In this document: positions 1-12,694 of the stretch, one piece after another | Layout: each line of letters starts with the position of its first letter | Position numbering within the stretch: position 1 is the first letter of the stretch | Assembly (NCBI GenBank): GCA_026874595.1 | Contig: CM049306.1 | Span: 80,254,142-80,318,141 of the forward strand | DNA length: 64,000 nt | DNA from: Sipunculus nudus | Lineage: Eukaryota; Annelida; Sipuncula; Golfingiida; Sipunculidae | Direction of reading: 5' to 3' | Made by a program: the position numbers and the translations under genes | Notes under the pieces: model-generated | What the model was told of the DNA's origin: nothing | What the model saw: only the letters and a program-made list of their open reading frames with translations | The model's database searches: none

Positions 1-241
1 CGCAGTTTTGAGTTTTATGTTAAGAAAATCAGACCCTCCGATGGTTTTTGAAATTTGTACCTCACAAATATCTCGCGATTAGACCTCTACTTTTTATTTG
101 CATTATTTGTTGTGAGGACAAAAGGTGTCTGCCAAGACGGGTTTCACTGTATATGACAGCGAATTTTTATTTTACAAACATATAATGTTAGTTTTCAGGG
201 TAAAATATTCTACCGAAACAACGACAACACCTGCACGCATA

Positions 242-346
242 ATGGGTGACACACAGAGGAGAGTGGATTATGTTTTCTTGAGCAGAAACTGTGGCCTTAA
301 AGTGTCCAACATCTGCCTCGGCACCAGGCCTTTTGCTGAATGTCCG
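242..346 (+). CDS. Candidate first exon of an aldo/keto reductase-like protein (partial)
   Basis: The exon opens with ATG at 242 (MGDTQRRVDYVFLS) and runs 35 codons to a consensus donor (CCG|GTGAGT) at 347. The stretch GLKVSNICLGT matches the first strand and turn of aldo/keto reductases (usually YRxLGxSGLKVSxxCLGTMTFG), where the N-terminal hairpin leads into the NADPH-binding barrel. Here the usual TMTFGE reads TRPFAE. Translation is also open upstream to codon 125, but the family pattern favours the ATG at 242. No second exon carrying the catalytic Asp/Tyr region was found in the next 16 kb, so this is either the 5' end of a gene with distant exons or an orphan copied exon. Resemblance is by eye. 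Confidence 0.4.
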
Positions 347-574
347 GTGAGTAAATGCACTTTTTGTTAGTCTCTTTTATTAAAAAAATTCGATTTTATG
401 CAGCATCTTTGTCAGTCCTTCCTTAGTCAGTTCTTAACAAATGGCCTCCGATGACCAGACAATGTCGAGGTTTGTGGGTCCTACATTTACTAAATTATAA
501 AGCCACACCAAAAATTAAATTGATCTACAGACACTTGAACCAACATGAGGAGTAAAGTGGTTAATTTTTAGACT

Positions 575-735
575 CGGCTGACTGTTTTTCATCTGAGCTA
601 AAGCGATCACCCTATGTGCGTCATCCGTGAATGTATTCCTCTCTCTGTCTGTCCGTCCGTCCGTCCATTACCTGAACACAGATCATTAAAAGGCTTGACT
701 TTAAAGTCACTAACTTGATATCCAGGTAGTTCCGT
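575..735 (+). repeat. Fragment of the CAGCTGACTG/GTCCGTCC dispersed repeat
   Basis: Contains GGCTGACTGTTTTTCATCTG, then GAGCTAAAGCGATCACCCT, then CTGTCCGTCCGTCCGTCC. These are the same head elements seen near 20,626, 23,138 and, inverted, near 61,230. Only the head is preserved. The rest of 347-1,480 shows no exon or other feature I can support. Confidence 0.55.
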
Positions 736-1544
736 GGGATATATCTCTGAATACAAAAAAGGTTACTGCGATCTATATTTTGCAAATTCCGCACATTTAT
801 TTGCATTCAACACACAAAAAATATACACTTTACATCATTGTCACAAACAAAACACTTTGACAAATGTTAAAAGGAAGAAAATCGGCCGAAACAGTTCTGA
901 ACTGTTGCGTACACAGCTAATAAATGTTAACATTTTAGGCTGTTGATGTATGAAATGCAAACTTTGATGTTCCAGTCACGAGTACATGGATCGTTCTCAG
1001 TTCAGTAAGCATACTGATTATTAATCGCCATCTATATCATTAATACGGAGTTGGGTTTTTTCTAGACCACGGTTTACCTGCTTCCGTTCTGATTTGACTC
1101 TCCCAATTCGGCAGACGTATCGGTGGTGTGCTCTTCTAGGACAAGTTTATTTTATTTTGTGGGATTATGCCCTATTAAGCTGAATAATTAATAATTTTGA
1201 TATTTCCCCATTAGGTGCCCCTATATCTTTTGTGCTGCAAGGTCCTTCACGCCTGTGACGCTTTTTTCAGGAGGCGCCTCGGGGATTTTCACTGGCCTGT
1301 GAAGACCGTGGCCAGAGCGCATGCCCTGCCCAAACGGCATTTCCTTGCAATACGCGGTCACGCGGCTCCACTATAATCCCCATTGATCCCCCAGATCCAT
1401 TGTAACGCCTCTAAAGGAATTTTCTCTCTCAAAAGGGAATGCGAGGGAAGTTCAGTTTAGTCAACACTGGGCACTGAGTCCGGTGATGTAACCATCGTTG
1501 GAAAATTTTTTTATTGGTTACAGTTTTTTTTATTTTTAAACATA

Positions 1545-2725
1545 AAAAATATCTTTCCATGATAACTATGGTTTCAAAAGTTCGGCCAAGTAATGTGTTT
1601 TATGAAGTTTTTTTTTCAAAAAGAAGCCCGACAACTTAATTATCATTCGGGTCGGGGTGGAGTTCACATATATTTGTTAAGAACCGTTGTCTGTGGGGAC
1701 GGTGAAACATGAAAAAAACATCACCAGGACATCTTTAAATTGATAACAAACTAAAATCTGTAGTCAGGGCGTACAGACCCCCATCAGAATGTCCTTGAAT
1801 ATCAGCCATGTGTTTACGTGTATGCGTTAATTGTGTGAACACTGTCATGCTTCAGTAACACGAGGTCACCTTGCGAGTAGCAGAATAAATAAATACAAAT
1901 GGGTGGCTTCCACACGGGGACAAAGGAATGGTCCTTTATTATAAAGGTTTTTAAGAAAATATATATTATGCTGATTCTTATTACCCCCAAAATGAAATGG
2001 ACTATTGATATGCCTTTACAAATGTTCAGCAAAACATTTTCGCCAAGCACGCTCTTTCAGGAGGCGACCTGTAATTCCCACTGAACCCCATTTCCATTAT
2101 ATCGCCTGTTAAGGAATTGTCCTCTGTCAAAGGAAGTAAAGATTTTTAATTCGAGCGCGGAACACATATCCACATGAATCTTTTAATAAGGAGCATTTTC
2201 CCGTTGAGTGAACACAAAGAGCTGACCCCCTCTACACGATCACCTTTTTATAGGTTTACAGGTATGTTGATTTGTATACATTCAGAAGTATCTTTCCATG
2301 ATAACCATGGTTTAAATAGTTCGGCCGATTTATTGGTTGTTTGAAAAAAGTTTTTTTTCCAAAAGGAAGCCCTTGAGGGGTGGGGGGGGGGGGGGAGGAT
2401 TGCACACAATTCTAAGGGTCCTTAATCTCTTGGGGACTTTGAAACCCCCGCCAGAATCTACTAATCAGTCGTTCGTTTATACGTGCACGTTTTATGTTAA
2501 ACATTGTCGTGGTTCAGAAACACGGGTTCACCGGGCGAGTGGCAGAACAACAGCATACGAATGGGTGGCTTCTACTCAGGGACAGAGGAATAGCCCCTTA
2601 TAATTATTCCTTTGTGGAATTGTGATTATGGCACTTCGGAAAAAATATATTATGGTGATTCCGATTACCTCCAAAAATGTAATGGATTACGGATGCAGTT
2701 TTACTCTAGCCCTCTACAAATTTTC
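1545..2725. repeat. Two tandem copies of a dispersed repeat, about 740 bp apart
   Basis: Blocks near 1,550-2,140 and 2,290-2,700 share several diverged landmarks in the same order: ATCTTTCCATGATAAC, AGTTCGGCC, a T-run followed by AAAAGGAAGCCC, a poorly conserved T/CGTTTATACGTG-like stretch, CATTGTCGTGGTTCAG-like text, and GGGTGGCTTCYAC...GGGACARAGGAATRG. A third diverged copy of the later landmarks lies at about 59,770-59,990. No coding capacity is recognisable. The second copy contains a G homopolymer at about 2,381-2,396. Confidence 0.6.
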
Positions 2726-4090
2726 AGCAAAATCGGTATATTACATTTGGCGTTAATTTGCTGAAAGACAATGCAACGAACCAAGGCTGAAGTGTTTTTT
2801 TTTCTAAATGCTTTAATCGAAATACATGTATATCCAACTGCTTTCTTTTTATCTGGGAGAGTTGTCAATTTTGCATCAGGCCTGCTTATTCCATGACAAT
2901 TTACAGTACTGAAACCAAAAATTTAATGCTGTTGGTATATATATTTCTGGGCCTATCTTATTTTTGCATTGGCAGCCATTTGTTTCGCGTACAAGAAACT
3001 TCAAAGACATATGCATGTGTATACAAGTAATGTATTGGTCTGTAAACATGCCTTAGACTAAAACCTCAACTGACTAAATTGAATAAACATCGTGTTTTAC
3101 GATGTCGTCTGAGCTTCAAATAATACAAAGCATCGTATATATAATATCACGGTAGAATGCTTCTTTATACAATCGATATATCTACGATGTTTCTCACGCA
3201 GTGAAGCTGTCGGACCTTTGTTGTTTATCGGGAAAAAAATAATTGTTTCGTGTGATTTCTTGAATAGAATAAATTTTCTTTCTCTGTTGACATTTTGGGG
3301 GAGGGTGTTGCTGGAAAATTCTAGCAGAAGTGATCTTTATATCATTTAAGTGAAACACATGACAAAAAGTTTTGCAAAAACCTTAGGATTAAAATATGCG
3401 TCGTTTAGTTCCTATCAGCTCATTAAAAAATACGCATCTGATAAAGCCGTGGATTTTCCACGGGAGCAGCTAGTTACTATTATTATTGTGCTTCGTGCAT
3501 GCGATAAGATTGAAGTGCATTAATAGAAACAAGACCGACATCTGCATCTGTGAATACATGTAATTACATGTAAAAATATGTAAAAATGCGAACTCTATAG
3601 AAAATTGCTACATAAGTATTTATGAATTAGTCTATTTCACGTGACAGTGCTCCTTGTCAAGTGTAATGAAAGCTCTGAGTTTGCTGGAATGCAGGAAACA
3701 AAATGACGTGCCTTCCTTCCACCCGTGCAACCGTCCTCTGTCCTAAACAGTTTAGACGCCAAGGATATGATCCACATCAGTTAAAGGTCAAAGACCAGGT
3801 CAGTATGAAAGGTAGACTTGATTAATGAATAATAACCTCTGTGTAGAAAACAAAAGATACGCAAAGTCAACTCTTTGGTGCTTTGATGAGCAGACCAACA
3901 ACATTTTTCTTTCAAATATTCCCTTTTTCCTCCTATCTGTTCTTTTCATTTATTAATTTTAGCTTCCATGTCCATTAATCTTATTGTTTGTCGCAGCAGA
4001 TTGATATTCAGACGCATGTAGCAACCGATAGATCTCTTCAGACTAGGTTTATTTTATTCTTAATCGATAGTTGAGCTAGTATTATCTCCG
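2726..4090. other. Non-coding spacer, nothing recognised
   Basis: AT-rich sequence with short A/T homopolymers. I see no exon with matched splice sites, no repeat landmark shared with the rest of the window and no RNA gene. Confidence 0.5.
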
Positions 4091-4092
4091 TC

Positions 4093-5480
4093 CGCTAGAT
4101 GTCACTCCAGGTGGTCACACCTGCGAGTTGGTCGTCATAGCGGCATGGTCGTGTTACCAGGTGGTCGTTAGATGTCACTCCCACCCAAAATATGCTAACC
4201 TCCCGTACATAGTTCAGTTGACAGAGTCATGAGCTAGCTACAATAACTTGTATTACAGCACAGCTTATGGTCGTGTTACAAAGTGGCCAATACAGAGCAA
4301 TGTCCGTGTTACAAGGTTGTATAAATAGAATGGTTTTATAAATAGGTGAACGAAATAGCGGAATGTTCATATACATAGGTGATCGTTATAGCAGGTTCTT
4401 GTCATAGCGGGATGGTTGAGTTACCAGCTTGACGGAATAGCGGGATGGTTTTATAAACAGGTAAACGTAAAAGCGGAATGTTCTTATTAATAAGTGGTCG
4501 TCATAGCGGGATGGTCGTGTTACCAGGTGGTCATTCAAGCGGGATAGTCGTATAACAAGGTGGTCATTATAGCAAGATGGTCGTGTAACCAGATGGTAAT
4601 TATAGCGGGATAGTCGGTTTACCAGATATTCATCATTGTCGGATGGTCGTGTTACCTGGTGGTCGGAATAGCGGGATGGTCGTATTAATAGGTGAATGTA
4701 ATAGCGGAATGTTCTTATTAATAGGTGGTCGTTATAGCGGGATGGTCTTGTTACCAGGTGGTCGTAATAGCGGTAATGTTGTGTTACCAGATGTTAATAA
4801 TAGCGGGATGGTCGTGTTACCAGGTTGTCATTATAGCGGGATGGTCGCACTACAAGGTGGTCATTAAAGGGGGATGGTCGTGTTACCAGGTGATCATAAT
4901 AGCGGTTTGGTTGGGTTACGAGATGGTCATTAAAGCGGGATGGTGGTACTACTAGGTGGTCATTATAGCGGTATGGTCGTGTTACCAGGTGATCATTAGG
5001 GCGGTTTTTGTGGTGTTACCGGGTGGTCATTATAGCGGGATGGTCGTACTACCAGGTGGTCATAATAGCGGGATAGTCGTGTTACCAGATGGTCATTATA
5101 GCGGGATGGTCGTGTTACCAGATGGTCATTATAGCGGGATGGTAGTGTTACCAGATGGTCATTATAGCGGGATGGTAGTGTTACCAGATGGTCATTATAG
5201 CGGGATGGTCGTGTTACCAGATGGTCATTATAGCGGGATGGTAGTGTTACCAGGTGGTCATTCAAGCGGGATGGTAGTGTTACCAGGTGGTCATTCAAGC
5301 GGGATAGTAGTATTACCAGGTGGTCATTAGAGTGGGATGGTTGCATTACTGGGATGGCCGTCATTAAGGGGTGGTTCTGTTACTGGGCTGCTCGTTATAG
5401 CCTAGTGCTCCCATTGCTGTGGTGACATGGTCATCAGAGCTGGGCGGTGGTGTTATCGAGTGGACATTAAAGCGGGTTCG
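4093..5480 (+). repeat. 33-bp minisatellite
   Basis: A direct tandem array of a unit that reads GGTGGTCATTATAGCGGGAT then GGTCGTGTTACCA (33 bp). Copies from about 5,020 to 5,330 are nearly identical, while those from 4,093 to about 4,640 and after 5,340 are strongly diverged, as expected when an array homogenises at its core. About 35-40 units fit. Because 33 is a multiple of three the array stays open in several frames (GHYSGMVVLPD on the plus strand), but start context, splice sites and codon bias give no reason to call it a gene. Confidence 0.9.
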
Positions 5481-6460
5481 ACGTAGTTTACTTGGTTGTT
5501 AAATCGAATCGGTCGTGTCTATATGATTGTCGTCAATGTGAGATCTTATTTGTACTTTATATTAAAATATTATAGTTGTTAATATTACATGTTATCACTA
5601 AGTTAGTTCACGTTAACATCTATACATGATACTACATAATAATGTACAACAAATTAAAGTAACAATCATCTGGTTATACTACTAATCTTACTTGAATAAG
5701 CAATAAAATTACTTTGTCACAGTTCTCTGGTGACACTTTTTTCCTGACCGTTAATTATTTTGCATTTCCATTGTTCCGTAAAGTAATGCAACTTATATGC
5801 AGTTACATTTATTATAAATCATATAATTAATAATAAACTCTGAAATACGAATGACAAGTGGGCTATGAAAAGAAACTGAAAAATTCGAGACTGTCACTCG
5901 ATCTGACAGACAATTATAGGGCCCAATTCAGATGTGATACGAAAGTTTTCCAAGGCTGACAGATTGATATTCTTTTAATCAAGCGAAGCATAAACCTGTG
6001 AAGTACTGTCCGTGCCGGTCGGCATTAGATAGAGTACGGCTACTGTAGTCATGAATTAATGAGACCTTAAATGACATCAGGTAGCCCATACATATCGTAA
6101 CTACACCAATAAACCCTTCACGGAGCCGGAGACTTTCTGTTTACTTGGCCTTATCTTTTATTGACGGAGAGGAGTGATTATTCTGTGAATCTTTTGACAA
6201 AATACTTACCCTTGATTATTGTTTACCGTACAAAAAAGCACCGAATATTTTTTCCTCTAAAAATAAATCATACTAAACTCTCCCAATAGAGGGCAGCACA
6301 ATCGATAGGTTATTTTAAACTCCCCCAGATTTGTTGTTGTTGATATTAGAATGATGATAATAATAATAATTATAATAATAACACAATATATAGCCCCATA
6401 CCTTATATATCAGGTGCACTTTTCATAGGCTCTGGACCGTTTTCAAAAGTGAAGGGCGGG
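5481..6460. other. Non-coding spacer, nothing recognised
   Basis: AT-rich sequence between the minisatellite and a microsatellite. No exon, RNA gene or shared repeat seen. Confidence 0.5.
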
Positions 6461-6465
6461 GCGCA

Positions 6466-6520
6466 TTCGGGGGGGGGGGGGGATTGTATTTATATATTTA
6501 TATATATATATAAATATATT

Positions 6521-6579
<59 letters not shown>
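6466..6579. repeat. G homopolymer and TA microsatellite
   Basis: A run of G ending near 6,482 is followed by an imperfect TA tract whose pure core spans about 6,527-6,577. Short GGGGCGCATTC-like copies flank the tract on both sides. Slippage-prone simple sequence. Confidence 0.9.
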
Positions 6580-6580
<1 letters not shown>

Positions 6581-7225
6581 TGAGGGGGCGCATTCTGCAG
6601 GTGTAGCCAGATTTAGGGCGAGTAAGCGCATGAAAGCGATTGGGAGTGGCAGGGGGTATCCCCCTGATACAGTTTGAAAAAATTATATTAAAAAAAAAAA
6701 CAAAAAAAAAAACATGTATTTTCAATGCAATATTTTGACCATTCTCTGACTTTTAATCAAATGCTGCATCACACGAAAAAATAACAAAATATTAAATACT
6801 GAATTTACATATAATCATGTGAACCAAATTAATAATATTCATACCCTAATTAATATGGTCTTCTTCAAATCTTAAGAAATATTCAGATATTATACTTGGT
6901 TTTTAACATTACTTTAAACGTGCAATGGTATAAAACACGAAACAAACAGAGGCATACTATAAGGCAATTGGGACATACCATTTCACTCAAATGAATTGCA
7001 TTTTTAATTCCTTTATCTATAAAAATACACAGTTATGACCTATATAACTAAAAACACCAAATAACTTGTGTCCCATTTTTTTTGTATCTGAGGATGTAGA
7101 TTGAGAAGAAATACAGTGGAATTTAACTAATTTCTCAAAGAAAGATCACACTAACCACCACCCTTTGACCAAAAAGTGCCCCCTCCCCCGGCTTCAAAGC
7201 CTATATGTTTTTACAGGGGATCTCA
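6580..7225. other. Non-coding spacer, nothing recognised
   Basis: AT-rich sequence with long A-runs near 6,690-6,710 leading into the satellite. No supported feature. Confidence 0.5.
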
Positions 7226-8244
7226 TAAGATGCAATACACCTAGTGTAGTAGCCCTCTAAATCCCATATATAACATGCAGTACGGCTACTGTAGTAGCCC
7301 TCTATATCCCATATATAACATGCAGTACGCCTACTGTAGTAGCCCTCTATATCCCATATATAACATGCAGTACGCCTACTGTAGTACCTCTCTATATTCT
7401 ATTTATAACATGAAGTACGCCTCTCTATAACCTATACATAACATGCAGGACGCCAACTTTAGTACCTATCTATATCATATTTATAACATGCAGTACACCC
7501 GCTATAATATGGCTCTAATGAGATGCAGTACGCCTGCTTTAGTAGTCCTCTATATCCCATATATAACATGCAGTTAGGCTACTGTAGTGGATCTAAACAG
7601 ATGCAGTACACCTATCCTATTTATAATATGCAGTACGCCTACGGTAGTACCCATATATATCATGCAGTATGGCTACTGTAGTAGCCCTCTATATCATATA
7701 TATAACATGCAGTACGCCTACTGTAGTGGCTCTAATTAATGCAGTATTCCTACTGTAGTAGCCCTCTATATCCCGTATATAATATGCAGTACGCCTACTG
7801 TAGTGGTTCTAATTAGATGCAGTAGGCCTATTGTAGTAGCCCTCTATAACCCATGTATAACATGCAGTGCGGCTACTGTAGTAGCCCTTTATATCATATA
7901 TATATAACATGCAGCACGGCTACTGTAGTGGTTATAATTAGATGCAGTACGCCTACTGTAGTAGCCCTCTATATCCAATATATAACATGCAGTACGGCTA
8001 CTGTAGTAGCCCTCTATATCAAATACATAACATGTAGTACGCCTACTGTAGTAGCCCTCTATATCATATATATAACATGCAGTACGCCTACTGTAGTAGC
8101 CCTCTATAACCCATATATAACATGCAGTACGCCTACTGTAGTAGCCCTCTATATCATATATATAACATGCAGTACGCCTACTGTAGTACCTCTCTATATT
8201 CTATTTATAACATGAAGTACGCCTCTCTATAACCTATACATAAC

Positions 8245-10179
8245 ATGCAGTACGCCAACTTTAGTACCTATCTATATCATATTTATAACATGCAGTACAC
8301 CCGCTATAATATGGCTCTAATGAGATGCAGTACGCCTGCTTTAGTAGTCCTCTATATCCAATATATAACATGCACTACGGCTACTGTAGTAGGCCTCTAT
8401 ATCCATTATATAAGATGCAGTACGCCTACTGTAGTACCCCTTTATATCCCATATATAACATGCAGTACGCCTACTGTAGTAGCCCTCTTTATCCAATATA
8501 TAACATGCAGTACGCCTACTGTAGTGGTTCTTATTAGCTGCAGTACGCCTATTGTAGTAGCCCTCTATAACCCATATATAACATGCAGTACGGCTACTGT
8601 AGTAGCCCTCTATATCATATACATAACATGCAGTACGCCTACTGTAGTAGCCCTCTATATCCAATATATAACATGCAGTACGCCTACTGTAGTAGCCCTC
8701 TATATCCAATATATAACATGCAGTACGCCTACTGTAGTGGTTCTGATTAGATGCAGTACGCCTATTGTAGTAGCCCTCTATGACCCATTTATAACATGCA
8801 GTACGGCTACTGTAGTAGCCCTCTATATCATATATATAACATGCAGTACGGCTACTGTAGTGGTTCTAATTAGATGCAGTAGGGCTATTGTAGTAGCCCT
8901 CTATAACGCATATATAAAATGCAGTACGGCTACTGTAGTAGCCCTCTATATCATATATATAACATGCAGTACGCCTACTGTAGTAGCCCTCTATATCATA
9001 TATGTAACATGCAGTACGCCTAGTGTAGTATCCCTATAAATCATATATATAACATGCAGTACGCCTACTGTAGTAGCCCTCTATATCAAATATATAACAT
9101 GCAGTACGGCTACTGTAGTAGCCCTCTATATCATATACATAACATGCAGTACGCCTACTGTAGTAGCCCTCTATATCCCATATATAACATGCAGTACGCC
9201 TACTGTAGTAGCCCTCTATATCATATATATAACATGCAGTACGCCTACTGTAGTAGCCCTCTATAACCCATATATAACATGCAGTACGGCTACTGTAGTA
9301 GCCCTCTATATCATTTACATAACATGCAGTACGCCTACTGTAGTAGCCCTCTATATCCAATATATAACATGCAGTACGCCTACTGTAGTAGCCCTCTATA
9401 TCCCGTATATAACATGCAGTACGCCTACTGTAGTAGCCTTCTTTATCATATATATAAAATGCAGTACGCCTACTGTAGTGGTTCTGATTAGATGCAGTAC
9501 GCCTATTGTAGTAGCCCTCTATGACCCATGTATAACATGCAGTTCGGCTACTGTAGTAGCCCTCTATATCATATACATAACATGCAGTACGACTACTGTA
9601 GTAGCCCTCTATATCCCATATATAACATGCATTACGCCTACTGTAGTAGCCCTCTATATCCCATATTTAACATGCAGTACGCCTACTGTAGTGGTTCTAA
9701 TTCGATGCAGTACGCCTATTGTAGTAGCCCTCTATATCATATACATAACATGCAGTACGCCTACTGTAGTAGCCCTCTATATCCCATATATAACATGCAG
9801 TACGCTTACTGTAGTAGCCCTCTATATCATATATATAACATGCAGTACGCCTACTGTAGTGGTTCTAATTAGATGCAGTACGCCTATTGAAGTAGCCCTC
9901 TATATCATATATGTATATAACATGCAGTACGCCTACTGTAGTAGCCCTCTATATCTTATATATAACATGCAGTACGCCTACTGTAGTAGCCCTCTATATC
10001 ATATATTTAACATGCAGTACGCCTACTGTAGTAGCCCTCTATATCATATATATAACATGCAGTACGCCTACTGTAGTAGCCCTCTATATCATATATATAA
10101 CATGCAGTACGCCTACTGTAGTGGTTCTAATTAGATGCAGTACGCCTATTGTAGTAGCCCTCTATAACCCATATATAAC
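8245..10179 (+). repeat. Higher-order satellite block, copy A (1,935 bp)
   Basis: Begins at a landmark variant containing GCCAACTTTAGTACC followed by CCCGCTATAATATGG. The whole block recurs exactly 1,935 bp downstream. 1,935 equals 43 times 45, although the block is a mixture of 45-bp, 33-bp and odd-length units. Confidence 0.9.
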
Positions 10180-12114
10180 ATGCAATACGCCAACTTTAGT
10201 ACCTATCTATATCATATTTATAACATGCAGTACACCCGCTATAATATGGCTCTAATGAGATGCAGTACGCCTGCTTTAGTAGTCCTCTATATCCAATATA
10301 TAACATGCACTACGGCTACTGTAGTAGGCCTCTATATCCATTATATAAGATGCAGTACGCCTACTGTAGTACCCCTTTATATCCCATATATAACATGCAG
10401 TACGCCTACTGTAGTAGCCCTCTTTATCCAATATATAACATGCAGTACGCCTACTGTAGTGGTTCTTATTAGCTGCAGTACGCCTATTGTAGTAGCCCTC
10501 TATAACCCATATATAACATGCAGTACGGCTACTGTAGTAGCCCTCTATATCATATACATAACATGCAGTACGCCTACTGTAGTAGCCCTCTATATCCAAT
10601 ATATAACATGCAGTACGCCTACTGTAGTAGCCCTCTATATCCAATATATAACATGCAGTACGCCTACTGTAGTGGTTCTGATTAGATGCAGTACGCCTAT
10701 TGTAGTAGCCCTCTATGACCCATTTATAACATGCAGTACGGCTACTGTAGTAGCCCTCTATATCATATATATAACATGCAGTACGGCTACTGTAGTGGTT
10801 CTAATTAGATGCAGTAGGGCTATTGTAGTAGCCCTCTATAACGCATATATAAAATGCAGTACGGCTACTGTAGTAGCCCTCTATATCATATATATAACAT
10901 GCAGTACGCCTACTGTAGTAGCCCTCTATATCATATATGTAACATGCAGTACGCCTAGTGTAGTATCCCTATAAATCATATATATAACATGCAGTACGCC
11001 TACTGTAGTAGCCCTCTATATCAAATATATAACATGCAGTACGGCTACTGTAGTAGCCCTCTATATCATATACATAACATGCAGTACGCCTACTGTAGTA
11101 GCCCTCTATATCCCATATATAACATGCAGTACGCCTACTGTAGTAGCCCTCTATATCATATATATAACATGCAGTACGCCTACTGTAGTAGCCCTCTATA
11201 ACCCATATATAACATGCAGTACGGCTACTGTAGTAGCCCTCTATATCATTTACATAACATGCAGTACGCCTACTGTAGTAGCCCTCTATATCCAATATAT
11301 AACATGCAGTACGCCTACTGTAGTAGCCCTCTATATCCCGTATATAACATGCAGTACGCCTACTGTAGTAGCCTTCTTTATCATATATATAAAATGCAGT
11401 ACGCCTACTGTAGTGGTTCTGATTAGATGCAGTACGCCTATTGTAGTAGCCCTCTATGACCCATGTATAACATGCAGTACGGCTACTGTAGTAGCCCTCT
11501 ATATCATATACATAACATGCAGTACGACTACTGTAGTAGCCCTCTATATCCCATATATAACATGCATTACGCCTACTGTAGTAGCCCTCTATATCCCATA
11601 TTTAACATGCAGTACGCCTACTGTAGTGGTTCTAATTCGATGCAGTACGCCTATTGTAGTAGCCCTCTATATCATATACATAACATGCAGTACGCCTACT
11701 GTAGTAGCCCTCTATATCCCATATATAACATGCAGTACGCTTACTGTAGTAGCCCTCTATATCATATATATAACATGCAGTACGCCTACTGTAGTGGTTC
11801 TAATTAGATGCAGTACGCCTATTGAAGTAGCCCTCTATATCATATATGTATATAACATGCAGTACGCCTACTGTAGTAGCCCTCTATATCTTATATATAA
11901 CATGCAGTACGCCTACTGTAGTAGCCCTCTATATCATATATTTAACATGCAGTACGCCTACTGTAGTAGCCCTCTATATCATATATATAACATGCAGTAC
12001 GCCTACTGTAGTAGCCCTCTATATCATATATATAACATGCAGTACGCCTACTGTAGTGGTTCTAATTAGATGCAGTACGCCTATTGTAGTAGCCCTCTAT
12101 AACCCATATATAAC
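10180..12114 (+). repeat. Higher-order satellite block, copy B (1,935 bp)
   Basis: Nearly identical to copy A over its whole length. One visible difference is CAGTTCGG at about 9,540 against CAGTACGG at about 11,475. The near identity of a 1.9-kb block inside an otherwise diverged array points to a recent segmental duplication, or to an assembly duplication. Confidence 0.9.
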
Positions 12115-12694
12115 ATGCAATACGCCTACTGTAGTAGCCCTCTATATCCCATATATAACATGCAGTACGCCTACTGTAGTAGCCCTCTATATCATATATA
12201 TAACATGCAGTACGCCCACTGTAGTGGTTCTAATTAGATGCAGTACGCCTATTGAAGTAGCCCTCTATATCATATATGTATATAACATGCAGTACGCCTA
12301 CTGTAGTAGCCCTCTATATCTTATATATAACATGCAGTACGCCTACTGTAGTAGCCCTCTATATCATATATTTAACATGCAGTACGCCTACTGTAGTAGC
12401 CCTCTATATCATATATATAACATGCAGTACGCCTACTGTAGTAGCCCTCTATATCATATATATAACATGCAGTACGCCTTCTGTAGTGGTTCTAATTAGA
12501 TGCAGTACGCCTATTGTAGTAGCCCTCTATAACCCATATATAACATGCAATACGCCTACTGTAGTAGCCCTCTATGTCCAATATATAACATGCAGTACGC
12601 CTACTGTAGTAGCCCTCTATATCCCGTATATAACATGCAGTACGCCTACTGTAGTAGCCCTCTTTATCATATATATAAAATGCAGTACGCCTAC
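11835..12694 (+). repeat. Third, shorter duplication of about 430 bp inside the satellite
   Basis: The odd variant ATATGTATATAACATGC occurs at about 9,910, 11,845 and 12,275. The last two are 430 bp apart and the units after them match in order, so part of block B was duplicated again. Confidence 0.75.

Noticed and set aside
4643-5364. Repetitive open frames on both strands of the 33-bp minisatellite
   Set aside because: Same reason: repetition of a 33-bp unit without stops, with no other gene signal.
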